Under the pieces are notes generated by a model. It saw only the letters and a list, made by a program, of their open reading frames with translations, ran no database searches and was not told the origin of the DNA. A stretch of 64,000 nucleotides of DNA. Origin: Microcystis wesenbergii NRERC-220. GTDB taxonomy: Bacteria; Cyanobacteriota; Cyanobacteriia; Cyanobacteriales; Microcystaceae. Made by a program: the position numbers and the translations under genes. Below are positions 62,282 to 64,000 of this stretch, piece after piece. Where the stretch lies: contig NZ_JAVSJA010000001.1 in NCBI RefSeq assembly GCF_032027425.1, positions 3,980,001 through 4,044,000 on the forward strand, written 5' to 3'. Within the stretch, counting starts at the first letter, position 1. The number at the start of each line of letters is the position of its first letter.

Positions 62282-62338
62282 GGTTGGATAATTTCTGTAT
62301 GTATTAGGTTGTCAAGGTTCTTTGTTTGACATGAGTTA

Positions 62339-62367
62339 ATACTATCGTCTTTTTATAGTTATGTAAA
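62339..62367 (-). promoter_or_regulatory. psbA promoter
   Basis: On the reverse strand TTTACA (62362-62367), a 17-base spacer, and TAGTAT (62339-62344), ~58 bases before the psbA ATG. This sigma70-like arrangement is usual for cyanobacterial psbA. Confidence 0.75.
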
Positions 62368-62466
62368 GGGGTTTTAAGGAATGTTTTTTTATCAATGTCA
62401 TAACTTTTACTTATATAATTGATGTTGAGGTAAACTAGAAGCAGACAAATTCTGCAAAAATAAGCG

Positions 62467-62904
62467 ATGATACCCGAAATTACTGCAAAACTATTGGAAG
62501 CGAAGAAGGAAAAAGGCCTGAGTTTCGCTGACCTAGAAGCGATTCTAGGACGAGATGAGGTGTGGATTGCCGCTGTTTTTTACCGGCAAGCGAGCGCCTC
62601 CCTAGAAGAAGCAACGAAAATTGTGGCAGCTTTGGGACTGGGAACCGAAATCGTCGCATCCTTAACCGGGTATCCTCTCAAGGGATTGGGTCCTGTTGTC
62701 CCCACCGACCCCCTGATTTATCGTTTCTACGAGATCATGCAGGTGTATGGAATGCCACTAAAATCGGTGATTCATGAAAAATTCGGCGATGGTATTATGA
62801 GTGCGATCGATTTTACCCTCGACGTGGATAAGGAGGAAGACCCTAAAGGCGATCGCGTTAAAATTACTATGTCGGGTAAGTTTTTACCCTATAAGAAGTG
62901 GTGA
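62467..62904 (+). CDS. cynS: Cyanase (cyanate hydratase)
   Basis: 145 residues. It converts cyanate plus bicarbonate to ammonia and CO2. The N-terminal helical domain ([20 protein letters not shown]) is followed by the catalytic domain with Arg86, Glu89 and Ser112, spaced as in the E. coli enzyme (96, 99, 122), in [20 protein letters not shown] and [15 protein letters not shown]. It ends GKFLPYKKW as usual. No cyn operon is nearby; cyanobacterial cynS is often solitary. Confidence 0.96.
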   Translation: MIPEITAKLLEAKKEKGLSFADLEAILGRDEVWIAAVFYRQASASLEEATKIVAALGLGTEIVASLTGYPLKGLGPVVPTDPLIYRFYEIMQVYGMPLKSVIHEKFGDGIMSAIDFTLDVDKEEDPKGDRVKITMSGKFLPYKKW

Positions 62905-62920
62905 GTCCGGCCAAAGTCAA

Positions 62921-62946
62921 CGGTAAGGAATTTCTATTCCTTGCCG
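62921..62946 (+). terminator. Stem-loop after cynS
   Basis: Eleven-bp stem CGGTAAGGAAT / ATTCCTTGCCG with a TTCT loop, 16 bases after the stop. It has only a modest T-rich tail, so it may be a terminator or a processing stem. Confidence 0.6.
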
Positions 62947-63138
62947 CTCCTGGTATTTTTCTTAACAAAACTTAACAATTGACGGCAAAATTTTGCTTGC
63001 TTTTTTCGGCAGATTTTGGGACAATATTTTTAAAAGAGTTTACTAATAATGGAAATATAAGCACTTTAGTTTAAACACAAGAGTCCCATTATAAGAAAAT
63101 CATAAACCAAGCCGCCGCAAAAGTCAAGGGATCACTCC

Positions 63139-63243
63139 TAATTCAGTAATCAGTGATCAGTAAACAATGAAAAGACATTAGGAAACTGCTATTTTCAGTA
63201 AACAGTGATCAGTAAACAGTAATCAGTAAACAGTAATCAGTGA
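63139..63243. repeat. Heptameric repeat cluster (AGTAAAC / AGTAATC types)
   Basis: Alternating units such as CAGTAATCAGTGATCAGTAA across ~100 bases, and further GATAACT units at ~63417-63438. The rest of 62905-63439 contains no gene; 62947-63138 has nothing I recognise. Confidence 0.75.
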
Positions 63244-63287
63244 AAAGACAGTAGGAAACTGGCATTTGATGAGGCTCACTTAATACA

Positions 63288-63393
63288 TAAGTAGTCGTGC
63301 AAAATTAATTTCCTAGTGAAGATAGGCAAGAGGCACTCTTGCAAGAGGCAAGAGGTGTTTAGATATGTGTAATTAATTTTGCTTAGGTACTTA
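63288..63393. mobile_element. MITE with TAAGTA...GCAAAATTAATT ends
   Basis: 106 bp, TAAGTAGTCGTGCAAAATTA at the left and the inverse AATTAATTTTGCTTAGGTAC at the right, then TTA. The interior has AGGCAAGAGGC-type repeats. Confidence 0.65.
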
Positions 63394-63439
63394 CTGCATA
63401 CTTAAAACTCAAATCTGATAACTGATAACTGATAACTGC

Positions 63440-64000
63440 CTAACCTAAATCTCGGTCTTTAGTGACGGTAATTTCCTTAGATAAATGTCGATACCAAGTA
63501 AAATAGAGACCGATGGAAAGCAAAAGAAAAACCAAAGCCAAAATCTTAAAACTTTGCCACTGCTTGATGATTAAAACAATCCCCATCATAAAGAGGACTA
63601 ATTGCCAAGGAACGGTGAGAAAAGCGGCGATGATATCCCGTTGATTTTCCGCTTTAATTTTTGCCTGTAGGTTAGGTTTAACACTTTGACGTACTTCTCC
63701 CCAAAAGCCAAAAGGTCGGGTAACATTATAGAAATTTTCCATAACTAAACTATCGGTGGGAGGAGTCAACAAAGTAGCGATAATACAGCCAGCTAAAGCG
63801 AACAAACTCGGCACAAGAAAGAGAATATATTCCTGATATTGACTGTGACGAAAGAAAGGTAAAATTATCGCTTGTGAAGCAATAGCTGCAATCATTCCCG
63901 CTAAAGTTCCCACGGCAAAACCATAACCATTAAAGCGCCACCAATACCAACGTAATAGCAGAGGAACTGCTAATCCTACCCCTAATCCCGTGGTTAACCA
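63440..64000 (-). CDS. Sodium:solute symporter, C-terminal part (runs off the window)
   Basis: 187 residues of a longer protein whose N-terminus lies beyond the right edge. The visible part has 4-5 transmembrane helices. WYWWRFNGYGFAVGTLAGM is a segment typical of the sodium/solute symporter (SSS) family, followed by LFLVPSLFALAGCIIATLLT, a soluble loop and two final helices (AFLTVPWQLVLFMMGIVLII; FKILALVFLLLSIGLYFTWY). Substrate is unknown; the stop region is reached through heptamer repeats. Confidence 0.8.
   Translation of the reverse strand, partial: WLTTGLGVGLAVPLLLRWYWWRFNGYGFAVGTLAGMIAAIASQAIILPFFRHSQYQEYILFLVPSLFALAGCIIATLLTPPTDSLVMENFYNVTRPFGFWGEVRQSVKPNLQAKIKAENQRDIIAAFLTVPWQLVLFMMGIVLIIKQWQSFKILALVFLLLSIGLYFTWYRHLSKEITVTKDRDLG

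Overview
The window looks like a stretch of a Microcystis-type cyanobacterial chromosome. This rests on psbA (D1), ndhH, ycf54, a cyanobacterial Mrp antiporter operon, a DUF1997 protein, frequent HIP1 octamers (GCGATCGC), heptameric direct repeats such as TGATAAC/TTTACTG between genes, many short terminal-inverted-repeat elements (MITEs), and many toxin-antitoxin genes. The genus is inferred from this style, not from a search.

Layout. 1-7.5 kb: a gene end, htpG, an XPB-like helicase, a pterin dehydratase, a beta-hydroxyacid dehydrogenase, and a membrane-anchored coiled-coil BRCT protein. 7.5-16.9 kb: an accessory region with a PD-(D/E)XK-like protein, hicBA, an orphan DUF433 gene, a ParD/ParE-like pair with a damaged toxin end, a GAF protein paired with a DUF7689-like protein, a methyltransferase, and a CHAT-STAND protein coupled to an EACC1-like membrane protein. 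17-21 kb: lepA, then a two-gene ATPase-TOPRIM module. 21-38 kb: mostly housekeeping (ABC exporter, dynamin-like GTPase, PLD/HhH nuclease, ycf54, pdxJ, ebfC, META protein, acyltransferase, RNase II/R-family protein, DUF3153, fbp). 38-40 kb: a MazF module and a decayed PIN toxin. 40-44 kb: a seven-gene Mrp (mnhCDEFG-A'-B) Na+/H+ antiporter operon with overlapping stops and starts. 44-53.7 kb: a membrane 4Fe-4S/EF-hand protein preceded by a dihydroorotase gene fragment, lepB, prs, typA, DUF1997, an SDR, an IS200/IS605-type relic, and ndhH. 53.8-59.3 kb: a small unrecognised gene, then a three-gene conflict-type operon (scaffold/VMAP-like, MoxR AAA+, vWA fused to an FGE/C-type-lectin domain). 59.3-64 kb: MITEs, a psbA fragment, MazF, a DUF433/DUF5615 pair, psbA, cynS, and the end of a sodium/solute symporter.

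Most notable result. The last ~40 codons of the vWA-FGE gene have the fingerprint of a diversity-generating-retroelement variable region: a run of codons at predicted hypervariable positions that all end in C or T, as expected if AAY codons of a template were mutated at adenine. No reverse transcriptase or template repeat was seen in the window, so diversification would have to act in trans. With the CHAT-STAND/EACC1 pair and the ATPase-TOPRIM pair, the window holds three different NTPase-based candidate immune modules plus several toxin-antitoxin loci.
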